Positions 1 to 10,300 of a stretch of DNA of 64,000 bases are shown here, piece after piece. Source of the stretch: Actinoplanes philippinensis (GTDB lineage: Bacteria; Actinomycetota; Actinomycetes; Mycobacteriales; Micromonosporaceae); the NCBI RefSeq assembly GCF_900113015.1, contig NZ_FONV01000005.1, forward strand, positions 372,001-436,000. The letters are read 5' to 3'. The notes under the pieces were generated by a model. The model did no database searches, was not told where the DNA came from, and was given only the letters and a program-made list of their open reading frames with translations. The number at the start of each line of letters is the position of its first letter. Positions within the stretch are counted from its first letter, which is position 1. The translations under genes were made by a program, and so were the position numbers.

Positions 1-15
1 GATGCGAGTGGTGGA

Positions 16-2925
16 ATGCGACTGAAAGACGTCCGACCCCTTTTTCCCGAGTACACCGATCCCGCGGCTCTGCACGGATTCCTCAGCCGCATCTCCGAGC
101 TTCCGGCCGACGCCGATCCCCCGGCGGACCGCACCGGCGAACTCGCCGCCCTGGCCGCCCTCGCCACCTGGCGTGACATCGACGGGCCGGCCCGGTTCGA
201 CTCGTTCGCGCGGGCGTGGAGCGCACGGCACCGGGCCGCCGCCGAGCTGGTGTTCGCCGGCTCGCCGCTGACCGCCCACCGGGCCGGGGAGTTCGCCGAC
301 GGGCTGATCGACTGGCTGGCCGGCCGCGTGCAGGACGCTTCCGTGCGTACCCTCGTGGTCGCTCTTGATCTTTTGCGCCGGGCCGGATCGCTGCCCGGCG
401 AGACCGCCGAGGAACGTCTCTGGCACTTCTGTGACCTGGCCGGACGCGACGAGTTCCGGGTGACGCTCGGTGAGGTCTTCCCCGAGTTGCGGCGTCAGCT
501 CGGGGTGCTGACCCGCAACACCCTCCGGCACGCGCGGCGGATGTTGGAGGCGACGACCGCCGCGGTGGCCGACGGCACGCTGCCGCCTTCGGCGACCGGC
601 GGGGGCCTGATCCAACTGCACGACATCGGGTACGGCCTGGGCGACACCCACGCCGGCGGGCAGACGGTGTGCCGCCTGACCTTCGGCGGCGACCGGGTGC
701 TCGTCTACAAACCGCGCCCGATGGCCGCCGAGCAGGCCTACAACACGTTCGTCGGGCGGATCGGGGCGGCGGCCGGCTTCGACCTGCCGGTCCTCGGCGT
801 GTGGTGCGGCAACGGCGTCGGCTGGCAGGAACACGCCGACCGGGCGCCGGCGATCGAGGAGGCCGGCTACTTCCGGGCCGCCGGCCGCCTGCTCGGGGTC
901 CTCTACCTGCTGCGTGCCGGCGACATGCACTACGAGAACGTGCTCAACCATCGTGGCCTGCCGGTGGTCGTCGACGCCGAGTCGCTGTTCAGCGTCAACC
1001 AGCGGGCCGGCGCGGGCGCGACGGGATCGGCCGGCGAGACGCTCGCGCACACCGTCTTCTCCACCGGCTTCCTGCCGACCCGGATCTCCGACCCGGCGGA
1101 CCCGACGGCGTCGATCGACATCGGATTCCTGGGGTACGTGCCGGGCCAGCGCGCTGTCACGCCGGTGCCGGCGCTGGAGGACTTCGGCACCGACCGGCCG
1201 CGGGTGACCATGGTGACCGGCTCGGTGGACACTCCGGCGGTCCGTCCGCTGACCGTGCCCCGGGCCGTGGAGCTGGCCGAGCTGTGCCGCGGTTTCGCCG
1301 AGTGCTGGGACTGGGCCGCCGGCGACCGGGACCGGGTCGAGTCGTGGCTGCGCGAGCTCTTCGCCGACCTGCCGATCCGGGCCGTGCTGGAGACCACCGG
1401 CAAGTACTACAAGCTGCTGCGGACCGCCGCGCACCCGGCGTTCCAGCAGGACACCGCCGCGAAGCGGATGCTGCTGCACCGGGTCGGCCTGGGCCGGGTG
1501 GAGCACTTCACGCCGGCCGTGGTCCGTGCCGAGATCGACGACCTGCTGCAGGGTGACATCCCGTTCTTCACGTTGCGCACCGGGTCGACCTGGGTGCACC
1601 ACCGGGACCGTCCGATCGCCGACGTGCTCAGCGGCGCCCCGCTGGAGCAGGCGATCGACGGGTTGCGGGCGATGTCGGCGGCGGAGCGCGAGCTGAACCT
1701 GCGGGTGATCCGGGCGGCCTATGTGGACCTGACCGGGCCGGAGTGCGACGCTCCGGCGTACCTCCCGGCGATGCGCCGCGCGTCCCGGGCCGCGGTACCC
1801 GGCCGGATCCGGCAGGTGGTCGGCGACATCGCCGGCGAGCTGCACGACCGGGCCTCGTTCGCCGGCGGCCGCCCCGGATGGGTCGGCGCGACGATCCGGG
1901 ACACCACGCAGGAGCATCCGTGGCGGGTCGACGAGCTCGGCGACGACCTGTACGCGGGCGTGCCCGGCCTGGCGCTGTTCCTGGCCTCGGCCGGCGTGCT
2001 GCTGGACGAGCCGCGGCACCGCGAGCTGGCGGTCGAGGCGCTGGCCCCACGGGTGCGGGCGCTGCTGGACGATCCGGCCCGGCGGCGGCGCGAGGTGGCC
2101 GGTGGCCTGTGCGGCGGCTATCCCGGCGTGGCGTTCGCGGCGCTCGAGACCGGCCGGCTGACCGGCTCGCGGGAGCTGAGCGAGATGGGCGCCCGGCTGT
2201 GGGACCTGCTGCCCGCCGATCTTCCGGCGATGACCGACACCGACTTCCTGATGGGCTCGGCGGGGCTGCTGGCCGCGGCGATCACCGTCGGCCGGCCGGC
2301 GGTCACCGAGGCCGCGTTCCGGCACCTGACCGGCACGGCCGTCGAGGGCAAGTCGCTGTACAGCGGTTTCGCGCACGGCACCAGCGGCGCGCTCGCGGCC
2401 CTGGCCCGGCACGGCGTGGCCGATCCGGACCTGGCCCGGGCCCACGACAACCTCTGGAACCACGACGAGCAGCACTGGGCGATCAGCGACCGGGCGCCGG
2501 AACGGGCCGCGCGAGGCTGGTGCCACGGGACGCCCGGCGTGCTGCTCGGCTGCACCGAACGGCTCGCCGCCGGCGAGATCGTGCCACCCGGGCCGGGCGC
2601 GGACGTCACCCGGCTCGCCGAGACGGTGGCGGTCGACGGGTTCGGCCTGAACCTCTCGCTGTGCCACGGTGACGTCGGCAACCTGCTGATCCTCGCCGGG
2701 GCCGCCCGCTGGGACGCCTCCGGGCGGGCCGCCGAGCGGGCCGAGGACCGGCGCGCCCAGCTGGTCACCCGGATCCTGCCGCGGGCGCTGCGGGCCCGGT
2801 CCGGCAAGTCGGTGCTCAACGACTCGCTGTACGTGGGGCTGGCCGGCGTCGGCATGGGCCTGCTCCTGAGCACCGGCGAGGTGGACGTCGCCTCACCGCT
2901 CACGTTCCGCCGGGGCACGCCGTGA
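16..2925 (+). CDS. lanM: Class II lanthipeptide synthetase LanM
   Basis: A cytoplasmic bifunctional enzyme: it dehydrates Ser/Thr of a precursor core peptide through phosphorylation, then joins Cys thiols to them to form lanthionine rings. The N-terminal two thirds is the kinase-like dehydratase (LVYKPR near residue 230, GDMHYENVLN near 302, DAESLF near 320). The C-terminal LanC-like cyclase starts near 620 and has the zinc motifs WCHG (Cys836) and CHGD (Cys883, His884). At 969 aa it is close to the family norm. The frame is open to the window edge and GGTGGA abuts this ATG, so the true start could lie upstream. It overlaps lanT by four bases (GTGA), so the two are translationally coupled. 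No precursor gene is visible in the window. Confidence 0.93.
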   Translation: MRLKDVRPLFPEYTDPAALHGFLSRISELPADADPPADRTGELAALAALATWRDIDGPARFDSFARAWSARHRAAAELVFAGSPLTAHRAGEFADGLIDWLAGRVQDASVRTLVVALDLLRRAGSLPGETAEERLWHFCDLAGRDEFRVTLGEVFPELRRQLGVLTRNTLRHARRMLEATTAAVADGTLPPSATGGGLIQLHDIGYGLGDTHAGGQTVCRLTFGGDRVLVYKPRPMAAEQAYNTFVGRIGAAAGFDLPVLGVWCGNGVGWQEHADRAPAIEEAGYFRAAGRLLGVLYLLRAGDMHYENVLNHRGLPVVVDAESLFSVNQRAGAGATGSAGETLAHTVFSTGFLPTRISDPADPTASIDIGFLGYVPGQRAVTPVPALEDFGTDRPRVTMVTGSVDTPAVRPLTVPRAVELAELCRGFAECWDWAAGDRDRVESWLRELFADLPIRAVLETTGKYYKLLRTAAHPAFQQDTAAKRMLLHRVGLGRVEHFTPAVVRAEIDDLLQGDIPFFTLRTGSTWVHHRDRPIADVLSGAPLEQAIDGLRAMSAAERELNLRVIRAAYVDLTGPECDAPAYLPAMRRASRAAVPGRIRQVVGDIAGELHDRASFAGGRPGWVGATIRDTTQEHPWRVDELGDDLYAGVPGLALFLASAGVLLDEPRHRELAVEALAPRVRALLDDPARRRREVAGGLCGGYPGVAFAALETGRLTGSRELSEMGARLWDLLPADLPAMTDTDFLMGSAGLLAAAITVGRPAVTEAAFRHLTGTAVEGKSLYSGFAHGTSGALAALARHGVADPDLARAHDNLWNHDEQHWAISDRAPERAARGWCHGTPGVLLGCTERLAAGEIVPPGPGADVTRLAETVAVDGFGLNLSLCHGDVGNLLILAGAARWDASGRAAERAEDRRAQLVTRILPRALRARSGKSVLNDSLYVGLAGVGMGLLLSTGEVDVASPLTFRRGTP

Positions 2926-5042
2926 CCCGGGTACGGGCCGTCGAGCAGCTCGGCCCGACCGAGTGCGGTCTGTGCTGCTGCGCCATGCTGCTGGAGGCCG
3001 CCGGAGCCGGGGTCCCGATGCACGACCTGCGTACCCGGTACCGGGTCGGCCGGGACGGTCTGACCGTCGCCGACCTGGCCACCGTGCTGCGGGAGAACGG
3101 GGTGCGCCCGCGCGTCTACCGCACCACCCCGGCCGGCCTGGCCGCGCTCGGCCGCCCGGCGATCTGCCACTGGAAGCGGTCGCACTTCGTGGTCGTCACC
3201 GGGTTCGACTCGGGTGGCGTGACGCTGCTCGACCCGGGCGCGGGCCGCCGCCGGGTCAGCGCCGAGGAGTTCGCCGCGAGTTTCTCCGGGCTGGCCGTGA
3301 CCGCCGATCCGGTGTCCCACCGGGTCCGGGCGCGACCGCCGTCCGGCGCCCGGGTGCTGGGCCGTTTCGCCTGGCAGCGCCGTGGGTTGCTGGGCCTGGT
3401 GCTGGTTCTGTCGCTGGTCAGCTCGCTGGTCCCGCTGGGCATCCCGTGGCTGCTGGAGCAGTTGTTCGGCGACCGGCCGGGCGGGCTGTCGGCGGGGCCG
3501 CTGCTGGCCGGGGTCGGTCTGGCGTTCGCGCTGCTGCTGTTCGTCCGGACGGTGGCCGGCATCGTGGCGTCGGCGGCGGTGGGACGGTCGCTGGCGGGGG
3601 CCGTCTTCGATCGGCTGCTGCGGTTGCCGTACGCCTTCGTGGAGAACCGTGGCCCCGGCGACCTGATGTTCACGCTGGAGTCGGTGCACCGCCTGCGTGC
3701 CCTGCTCTGCAACGACCTGATCGTGGCGCTGGCCGCCGTGGTGGTGACGGTGGTGCTGCTGGGCTGGCTGGCGGCCGTCTCGATGGCGGCGCTGGTGACC
3801 ACGCTGCTGCTGATGTCGGCGCTCGCGGCCGGCACGCTGGCCGCGGCCCGTACCGTCCGGCGGCTGGCCCATGCGCAGACCCGGGCGCAGGCGGAGTTGC
3901 AGGCCACGCAGCTGTCCGCGATCTCCGGCCTGGAGCTGATCAAGACCAACGGCATGGAGGGGGTCTACGCCGAGCAGTGGCAGCGGCGCAGCGACGCGGC
4001 GCAGCGGCACAGTGATCGGCTGCAGACCGTGCAGGGCGTCTTCGACGCGGTGCTGGCCGGTGTCATGTTCGTCGGCCCGGTGGTGATCCTGCAGCAGGCG
4101 CTGGCCGGCCGGTCCGCGCCGGGCGTCTCGCTGGTGGTGTCGGTGCAGGCCCTGACCGGGCTGCTGCTCGGCCAGGTGAACGTGCTGGCCGGCTCGGTCA
4201 CGCGGCTGGCGCAGGCCGGGTCGCTGCTGGCCCGGATCGCCGACGTGCTGCTGCGCCCGGCCGACGACCTGTTCCGGGGGGAGACGCGGGAGCGCCCGTC
4301 CGGCGACGTCGTGGTCGAGGAGGTGACCTTCGGGTACGGCACGTTCGGCCGCCGGGTCCTCGACGGGGCCTCGCTGCGCGTGCCGGAGGGGGCCAAGGTG
4401 GCGATCGTCGGCCCGTCCGGCTGCGGCAAGTCCACTCTGGCCCGGCTGCTGGTGGGGCTGCACCGGCCGGACGCGGGCCGGATCCTGATCGGTGACGTGG
4501 AGCTGGGCGGTCATGACCGGGACCGGTTCTACGAGGCGGTCGCCTACGTGCCGCAGAACGTGGTGCTGGAGTACGGCACGGTGCGCGACAACATCGCCTG
4601 GGGCGCCGGCGATCCGGACGAGGAGCGGGTGCGCGAGGCGGCCCGCCGGGTGGGGCTGCACGACGAGATCACGGCGCTGCCGCTGGGGTACGACACCCCG
4701 GTCGCGTCGCTCGGGCAGAACTTCTCCGGTGGCCAGCGGCAGCGGATCGCGCTGGCCCGGGCCGCCTTCAAGGAGGCGTCGATCGTGGTGCTGGACGAGG
4801 CGACCAGTTCGCTGGACAACCTGTCCGAGTCGACGGTGACGGCGTTCTTCAACAGCCTGCGGGCGACCCGGATCATCATCGCGCACCGGCTGACGTCGAT
4901 CCTCGACGCCGATCTGATCGTGGTGATGGACCACGGGCGGGTGGTCGCCACCGGCAGCCACGAGCAGCTGAGGCGGGACGCGGGCCTGTATCGGGCGCTG
5001 TACGAGGAAGCCGCGAGATTACCGGTGTCATCAAAGTCTTGA
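2922..5042 (+). CDS. lanT: Lanthipeptide leader peptidase / ABC exporter LanT (C39-TMD-NBD)
   Basis: A bifunctional membrane transporter that cuts the leader peptide after a double-Gly-type site and exports the mature lanthipeptide. Residues 1-130 are a peptidase C39 domain with the catalytic triad visible: Cys15 in GPTECG, His88 in SHFVVV, Asp104 in LLDPG. Residues about 150-440 are the ABC transmembrane domain. The nucleotide-binding domain follows, with Walker A GPSGCGKS near 497, signature SGGQRQR, Walker B VVLDEATSSLD near 622 and switch His in IIAHRL. The GTG start overlaps the lanM stop. Product and context agree, so the assignment is firm; the substrate peptide is unknown. Confidence 0.94.
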   Translation: MTRVRAVEQLGPTECGLCCCAMLLEAAGAGVPMHDLRTRYRVGRDGLTVADLATVLRENGVRPRVYRTTPAGLAALGRPAICHWKRSHFVVVTGFDSGGVTLLDPGAGRRRVSAEEFAASFSGLAVTADPVSHRVRARPPSGARVLGRFAWQRRGLLGLVLVLSLVSSLVPLGIPWLLEQLFGDRPGGLSAGPLLAGVGLAFALLLFVRTVAGIVASAAVGRSLAGAVFDRLLRLPYAFVENRGPGDLMFTLESVHRLRALLCNDLIVALAAVVVTVVLLGWLAAVSMAALVTTLLLMSALAAGTLAAARTVRRLAHAQTRAQAELQATQLSAISGLELIKTNGMEGVYAEQWQRRSDAAQRHSDRLQTVQGVFDAVLAGVMFVGPVVILQQALAGRSAPGVSLVVSVQALTGLLLGQVNVLAGSVTRLAQAGSLLARIADVLLRPADDLFRGETRERPSGDVVVEEVTFGYGTFGRRVLDGASLRVPEGAKVAIVGPSGCGKSTLARLLVGLHRPDAGRILIGDVELGGHDRDRFYEAVAYVPQNVVLEYGTVRDNIAWGAGDPDEERVREAARRVGLHDEITALPLGYDTPVASLGQNFSGGQRQRIALARAAFKEASIVVLDEATSSLDNLSESTVTAFFNSLRATRIIIAHRLTSILDADLIVVMDHGRVVATGSHEQLRRDAGLYRALYEEAARLPVSSKS

Positions 5043-5066
5043 CCGTTGCAACACTCGCTTATTACT

Positions 5067-5093
5067 CTGATGACTATAGTAAAGCTGCATCAG
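5067..5093. promoter_or_regulatory. Dyad in the promoter region of the LysR-like gene
   Basis: An AT-rich stretch right after lanT holds the inverted repeat CTGATG (5067-5072) and CATCAG (5088-5093). A second overlapping dyad, TGACT and AGTCA, spans 5071-5096. A -10-like TATAGT lies between the arms at 5075-5080. It is well placed to be the promoter and (auto)operator of the small LysR-type gene that starts at 5115. Function is inferred. Confidence 0.45.
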
Positions 5094-5114
5094 TCAGATA
5101 TCACGGGGGATGTC

Positions 5115-5387
5115 ATGAACGAGCGGGAACTGCAGGCTTTCGTCTCCGTCGCACAGCACGGCCGGATGGACCTGGCGGCCAGATCGCTGGGCTACTCGCA
5201 GCCGGCCGTCAGTTACCAGATCAAGTGCCTGGAGCAGACGCTCGGCACCCGGCTGTTCGCGCGCAACAGCAACGGGGCCGTGCTGACCCGGGCCGGGCGG
5301 CTGATGCTGCCGTCCGCGCAGGCGGTGCTGGTGCTGATGGCCGGCATCAAGACCAGCACCACCGTGAACGTGCCCGTCGCGGCCTGA
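5115..5387 (+). CDS. Stand-alone LysR-type winged-helix DNA-binding protein
   Basis: A 90-residue protein that is only the N-terminal HTH of a LysR-type regulator: MNERELQAFVSVAQHG, then ARSLGYSQPAVSYQI as the recognition helix region and GTRLFARNSNGAVLT as the wing. The roughly 200-residue effector-binding domain is absent and the gene ends cleanly with VNVPVAA and a stop. The ATG at 5115 has GGGGGA just upstream; the frame also opens further upstream, but that part is promoter-like and AT-rich. It sits between lanT and the ABC exporter, so it is probably the cluster regulator, acting without a classical co-inducer pocket. Whether it is a dedicated short regulator or a relic is undecided. 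Confidence 0.8.
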   Translation: MNERELQAFVSVAQHGRMDLAARSLGYSQPAVSYQIKCLEQTLGTRLFARNSNGAVLTRAGRLMLPSAQAVLVLMAGIKTSTTVNVPVAA

Positions 5388-5428
5388 CCCGTTCACCCGT
5401 GTCCGTTCCCGACCAGCGAGAAGGTGCG

Positions 5429-6349
5429 ATGAGCGCAGCGATCGAAGTACGACGACTGACCAAGAGGTACGGCCGGACCACAGCGGTCGACGGCCTCTCC
5501 TTCGAGGTCAAACCAGGCCGGGTCACCGGCTTCCTCGGCCCGAACGGCGCCGGCAAGTCCACCACCATGCGGGCGATCGTCGGGCTGGATCGGCCCACGT
5601 CCGGCGAGGTGCTCGTCGACGGCCGGCGCTACGACCAGCTGGAGCAGCCGTTGCGGCACGTCGGGGCGCTGCTCGACGCCAAGGGTGTGCACAGTGGCCG
5701 TACGGTCCGGGCGCACCTGGACGGCCTGGCCCTCAGCAACCGCATCCCGGCGGGCCGGGTCGGCGAGGTGCTGGAGATCGTCGGCCTGAGCGGAGTGGCC
5801 GGCAAGCGGGCCAAGGGCCTCTCGCTCGGCATGGCCCAGCGGCTCGGCGTGGCCGCGGCGCTGCTCGGCGACCCGCGGGTGCTGCTGCTGGACGAGCCGG
5901 TCAACGGCCTCGACCCGGAGGGCATCCTGTGGATCCGGGCGCTGATGAAGCGCCTGGCGGCCGAGGGCCGGACGGTCTTCGTCTCCAGCCATCTGATGAG
6001 CGAGATGGCGCTCACCGCCGACCACCTGATCGTCATCGGACAGGGCCGGCTGCTGGCCGACAGCTCGGTGACCGAGTTCGTCAGCCGCAACTCGCGCTCG
6101 TTCATCCTGATCCGCACCCCGGAGCCGGAGAAGGCCAGGGACGCCCTGGCCGGCGCCGGCATCGAGGTCGCCGACGGACCGGACGGCACCCTCGAAGCGC
6201 TGCACACCACGCTCGAGACGGTCGGCGCGCTCGTCGCCCGCCACCAGATCACGGTCTACGAGATCAGTCCCCAGGTCGCCTCGCTCGAGGAGGCGTTCAT
6301 GCAGTTGACGGCCGATGCGGTGGACTACCGCGCGAAGCAGGAGGTATGA
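5429..6349 (+). CDS. ABC transporter ATP-binding protein, probable lanthipeptide immunity (LanF-like)
   Basis: A 306-residue ABC-2-type ATPase of the BcrA/LanF class that drives export by the partner permease. Walker A GPNGAGKST lies near residue 41, a signature-like SLGMAQRLGVAAALL and Walker B LLLDEPVNGLDPEG follow, and the switch His is in VSSHLMSE. The C-terminal 90 residues are the usual BcrA-type extension. The start at 5429 has GAGAAGG nine bases upstream; the longer open frame from 5039 overlaps the LysR-like gene and is not coding. The stop overlaps the permease start (ATGA). Next to lanM/lanT the likely job is self-protection, but general drug efflux is possible. Confidence 0.88.
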   Translation: MSAAIEVRRLTKRYGRTTAVDGLSFEVKPGRVTGFLGPNGAGKSTTMRAIVGLDRPTSGEVLVDGRRYDQLEQPLRHVGALLDAKGVHSGRTVRAHLDGLALSNRIPAGRVGEVLEIVGLSGVAGKRAKGLSLGMAQRLGVAAALLGDPRVLLLDEPVNGLDPEGILWIRALMKRLAAEGRTVFVSSHLMSEMALTADHLIVIGQGRLLADSSVTEFVSRNSRSFILIRTPEPEKARDALAGAGIEVADGPDGTLEALHTTLETVGALVARHQITVYEISPQVASLEEAFMQLTADAVDYRAKQEV

Positions 6350-7119
6350 CGGTGGCGGACTTCGGCGCGGCGTGCGCGTTCGAGTGGCACAAGATCCGTA
6401 CGCTGCGGTCCACGTTCTGGAACCTCGGCGCCTTCCTGGCCGTCAGCCTGGCGCTGGCGATCCCGTCCGGCTGGTACCTGCACAAGACCTACGCCGAGCT
6501 GGACGCGGCCGAGCGGGCGGTGTTCGACCCGATCGGCTCCGGACTCAGCTCGATCCGGCTCGGCCTGCTCGCCCTGGTGATCTTCGGCGTGCTCACCGTG
6601 ACCACCGAGTACACCTCCGGCACCATCCGCAGCTCGCTCGCCGCGGTGCCACGCCGGGCCGTGTTCTTCGCCTCCAAGACGGTCACCGGCAGCCTGGTCG
6701 CACTGGCCGCCTCGACCGTCGTGGTGATCGCCACGTTCGCCGCCACACAGGTGATGCTGGGTGAGCACGCGGTGGCGCTCTCCGACGACGGGGTGCTGCG
6801 CGCCATCGGCGGCGGCATCGTCTACACCACGCTGCTCTGTGTCTTCGCCATGGGGCTGGCCGCCGTGCTGCGCAGCTCGGCGCTGACGATCGGCCTGCTC
6901 TTCCCGCTGTTCTTCATGGTCTCGACGATCCTGACGAGCATCCCCGGGGTGCGGAAGGCGGCGCAGTTCCTGCCGGACGTCGCCGGTGGCCAGATCCTCT
7001 ACCGGGAGCCGCAGGGCGACACGATCCTCAACGGCTGGACAGGTCTCGCGGTGCTGGTCGCCTGGACGGTGGCGGCGCTCGCCGCGGGCTACTACGCGGT
7101 GCGTCGGCGCGACGCCTGA
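6346..7119 (+). CDS. ABC-2-type permease, probable lanthipeptide immunity (LanE/G-like)
   Basis: A 257-residue integral membrane protein with about six hydrophobic segments. It begins with the cytosolic stretch FEWHKIRTLRSTFWN, typical of ABC-2 permeases that pair with BcrA-like ATPases, and has TEYTSGTIRSSLAAVPRR between the second and third segments. It overlaps the ATPase gene by four bases, so the two form one complex. Location suggests LanFE-type export of the mature lanthipeptide from the membrane. A hairpin at 7144-7175 closes the unit. Confidence 0.87.
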   Translation: MTVADFGAACAFEWHKIRTLRSTFWNLGAFLAVSLALAIPSGWYLHKTYAELDAAERAVFDPIGSGLSSIRLGLLALVIFGVLTVTTEYTSGTIRSSLAAVPRRAVFFASKTVTGSLVALAASTVVVIATFAATQVMLGEHAVALSDDGVLRAIGGGIVYTTLLCVFAMGLAAVLRSSALTIGLLFPLFFMVSTILTSIPGVRKAAQFLPDVAGGQILYREPQGDTILNGWTGLAVLVAWTVAALAAGYYAVRRRDA

Positions 7120-7143
7120 CCGTGGGCGGGACGGCACTATGGA

Positions 7144-7175
7144 GGCCGGGCATCCACGGGGGAGAATGCCCGGCC
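7144..7175 (+). terminator. Hairpin terminator after the lanthipeptide ABC genes
   Basis: A perfect 10-bp stem, GGCCGGGCAT paired with ATGCCCGGCC, with a 12-base loop. It lies 25 bases after the permease stop and has no U tract, as is usual for actinomycete hairpin terminators. Confidence 0.6.
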
Positions 7176-7310
7176 CGCATAGATGAAAGCACATGGCGCC
7201 GGCGCCCCGCCACGCGGGATCGTCCGCTCCGGGCGATTCGCCGCTTTACCTGCGGACCGGCGGCGTGCAGAATCGTGCCCCGTCGATTACGCCGATCACG
7301 GGGATCCGCC

Positions 7311-10300
7311 ATGCCGTTCGATGGTTTCATCTCGTACAGTCACGCCGCCGACGGGCGGCTCGCGCCTGCGGTGCAGCGGGGTCTGCACCGGCTGGCGAAG
7401 CCCTGGCACCGGCGCCGGGCTCTGTGGATCTTCCGGGACCAGACCGGTCTCTCGGTCACCCCCAAGCTGTGGACGTCCATCCAGGACGCACTGGACGGAT
7501 CGAAGCACTTCGTGCTGATGGCCTCCCCCGAGGCGGCGTCCTCACCGTGGGTGAACCGGGAGATCGAGCACTGGCTGGCGACGAAATCACCGGACCGCAT
7601 CCTGCCGGTGGTGACCGACGGCGAGTGGCGCTGGGACCCCGCGGCCCGTGACTTCACCGCCGACTCCACGGCGGTGCCGGAGGCGCTCCGCGGCGTCTTC
7701 GCCGAGGAGCCGCTCTACCTGGACCTGCGCTGGGCCCGCGACGACCTGCACCTGAGCCTGCAGCACGTCCGGTTCCGCGACGCCATCGCCCAGCTCGCCG
7801 CGCCGATGCACGGGGTCAGCAAGGACGAGCTGGAGGGCGAGGACGTCCGCCAGCACCGCCGGGCCCGGCGGTTGTCGGCCGTCGCGGCGATGGCCCTGAT
7901 CCTGCTCACCCTGGTCACGTCGCTGACCGGAGTGGTCGCGGTCCGCAACGCCGAGCGGGCCAACCTGGCCGCGGCGGAGGCCGTCCGCCAGCAGCGGCTG
8001 GCCTCCGAGCAGCGCGGCACGGCGGAACGCGCCACCGCCGAGTCGCAGCGGCAGCAGGCGAACGCCGCGGCCCAGGAGCAGAACGCGCGCGTCCAGCTGG
8101 AGAACGCGCGGGCGCAGGAGGATCGGGCGCGGACCGCGGTGGCCGAGACCAAGCGGCAGGAGGGGCTCGCCCGTCAGCAGCGGGCGCTGGCCGAGGAGGC
8201 CGCCACCGAGGCGTCCCGGGAACAGGCCAATGCCGCGCGCTTCAAGGCGAGCGCCGCCACCCAGCAGGCCAACGCGGAACGGCAGAAGGCCAACGCCGAG
8301 AAACAGCAGAAGCTGGCCGGCCAGGCCGCCGAGGAGGCCGCGCAGCAGAAGGCCAACGCCGAACGGGAGATGGCGAACGCGAAGGCCCAGCAGGACCTCG
8401 CGAACCGGGCGACCGAGCGGGCGAAGGAGCAGGAGCAACTCGCCGAGCACCACCGCGAGCTGGCCCGGCAGGCCGAGGAGGAGCGCAAACGACAGGAACA
8501 GCTGGCCAAGGAGGCGTCCGAGGAGGCCCGCCGCCAGCGGGAGGCCGCGGAACTCGCGCAGCGCATCGTGATCAACCAGCGCCTGATGGAACGGGCCCGC
8601 GCCATGATCACCGACGATCCGCGCAAGGCCCTCCGGCTGGCGGTGGCCGCGAAGAACCTGCACGACGACGCGACGACCAGCGAACAGCTCAGCCACCTCG
8701 CCATGTCGTCGGCCTACTCCGGGCACATCGACGACGCGATCGACGCCGAGGCCCTCACCGGTCAGGTGGTCGCCACCACCGGCGCCGGCGGGACGGTGTC
8801 GCTGTGGGACACCACGATCCCGGCCGAGCCGGTCCGGCTGGCCACGCTGCCGGCCGAGGGGACGGCGGACCGGTCACTGGCGGTCAGCCGCGACGGGCGG
8901 ACCCTCATCACCTTCGACGGCGGCGAGGTGGCGACCCGATGGGACGTGACAGAACCGGCTGATCCGATACGGCTGACGCCACTGACCGACTCCGCGGGCA
9001 TCATCGCCGTGAACCTCAGCCCGGACGGGCGGACCGCCGCGACGAGCAACCGGGAGAAGAACACCGTCCTCTGGGACATCGCCGGCGAGACCCCGGTCCG
9101 GCAGTCGACGCTGACCGGGGCGTACCCCCTGAAATTCAGCCCCGACGGGAAGACCGCGGTGACCAGCGGCGTCAAGGTCTACGCCTGGGACGTGACCGAC
9201 CGCAGTGCCCCGGTCCGGCGCGGCGCGTTCGAGCTGACCTGGGGCGCCATCCCCGCCGACGCCCTCATCGAGTACAGCCCGGCCCAGCCCGTCGTCGCCG
9301 TGCAGGGGCCCAGCGACTACGTGTACCTCTACAACGTGAGCGACCCGGCCGCCCCGCGGTCGGGCGACTCCCGCGTCGGCGGCCCGGGCGACACCACCCT
9401 CGCCTCGATGGCGTTCACCCCGGCCGGCGACATGCTGGCGCTGGGCAACTCGGACGGCGCCTCGGTCGTCGTCAGCGCCGAGTGGAACAACGGCTGGCCC
9501 CGGATGTGGACCGAGATCGCCTCGCTCACCGTCCGCGGCGGCCCGGTCCGGTCGATGGCCTACAGCCACGACGGGCGGACGCTGATCACCGCCGGCGACG
9601 GCTCCGTCGCGACGCTGTGGACGCCCAAGGGCCGCTACACCCGCGGGCCCGTCGGCACCGTCACCGGCCCGTTCCCCGACAAGCTCGCCGGGCTCGCCTA
9701 CCGGCCGGACGGCCGTACGCTGATCACCGGGCGACGCGACGGCAAGAGCGTCTCCTACCACCTGGCCGGCCCCGCGGCCCCGGTCGCCGGGCCGGACGTG
9801 CCGTTGCAGAGCGGCAACCTGGTGGGGATGATGGTCAGCCCCGACGGCAAGACCCTCTACGCCGTCGGCACGAACAACGTCACCACGCTCCTGGACATCA
9901 GCAAGCCGGACGAGGCCGTGGTGCTGTCCCGCATCACCGACCCGGGGCAGAACATCTGGGTCGCGTCGACCAGCAGCGACGGGAAGACCCTCGCCGTCGG
10001 GCGGGCCGACGGCAGGACCGCGCTGTACGACGTGTCCGACCGGACCAGGCCCACCAAGCTGTCCGACCTGACCTTCGGCAACGGACTGCTGAGCTCGATC
10101 GCGTTCTCGGCGGACGGGCGGCTGATGGCGGTCGCCGACGGTTTCACCATCTCGATGTGGGACGTCGCCGACCGCACCGCGCCGGTCCGGCTCACGTCGA
10201 TCGCGCTCGCCGACTACAGCGGCTTCACCGCGACCTCGCTGGAGTTCAGCCCGGACGGGCGCTTCCTGGCGGCCGGCACCAACAACAACGGCACCACCAT

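Noticed and set aside
2118..4961. A 947-codon minus-strand open frame opposite lanM/lanT
   Set aside because: It is an antisense shadow in high-GC DNA: low-complexity Arg/Gly/Gln/His protein, no ribosome site, and the opposite strand has full LanM and LanT motifs.
5046..5114. Possible lanthipeptide precursor start before the LysR-like gene
   Set aside because: The frame runs straight into the LysR HTH, has no leader/core pattern and covers a promoter-like AT-rich dyad.
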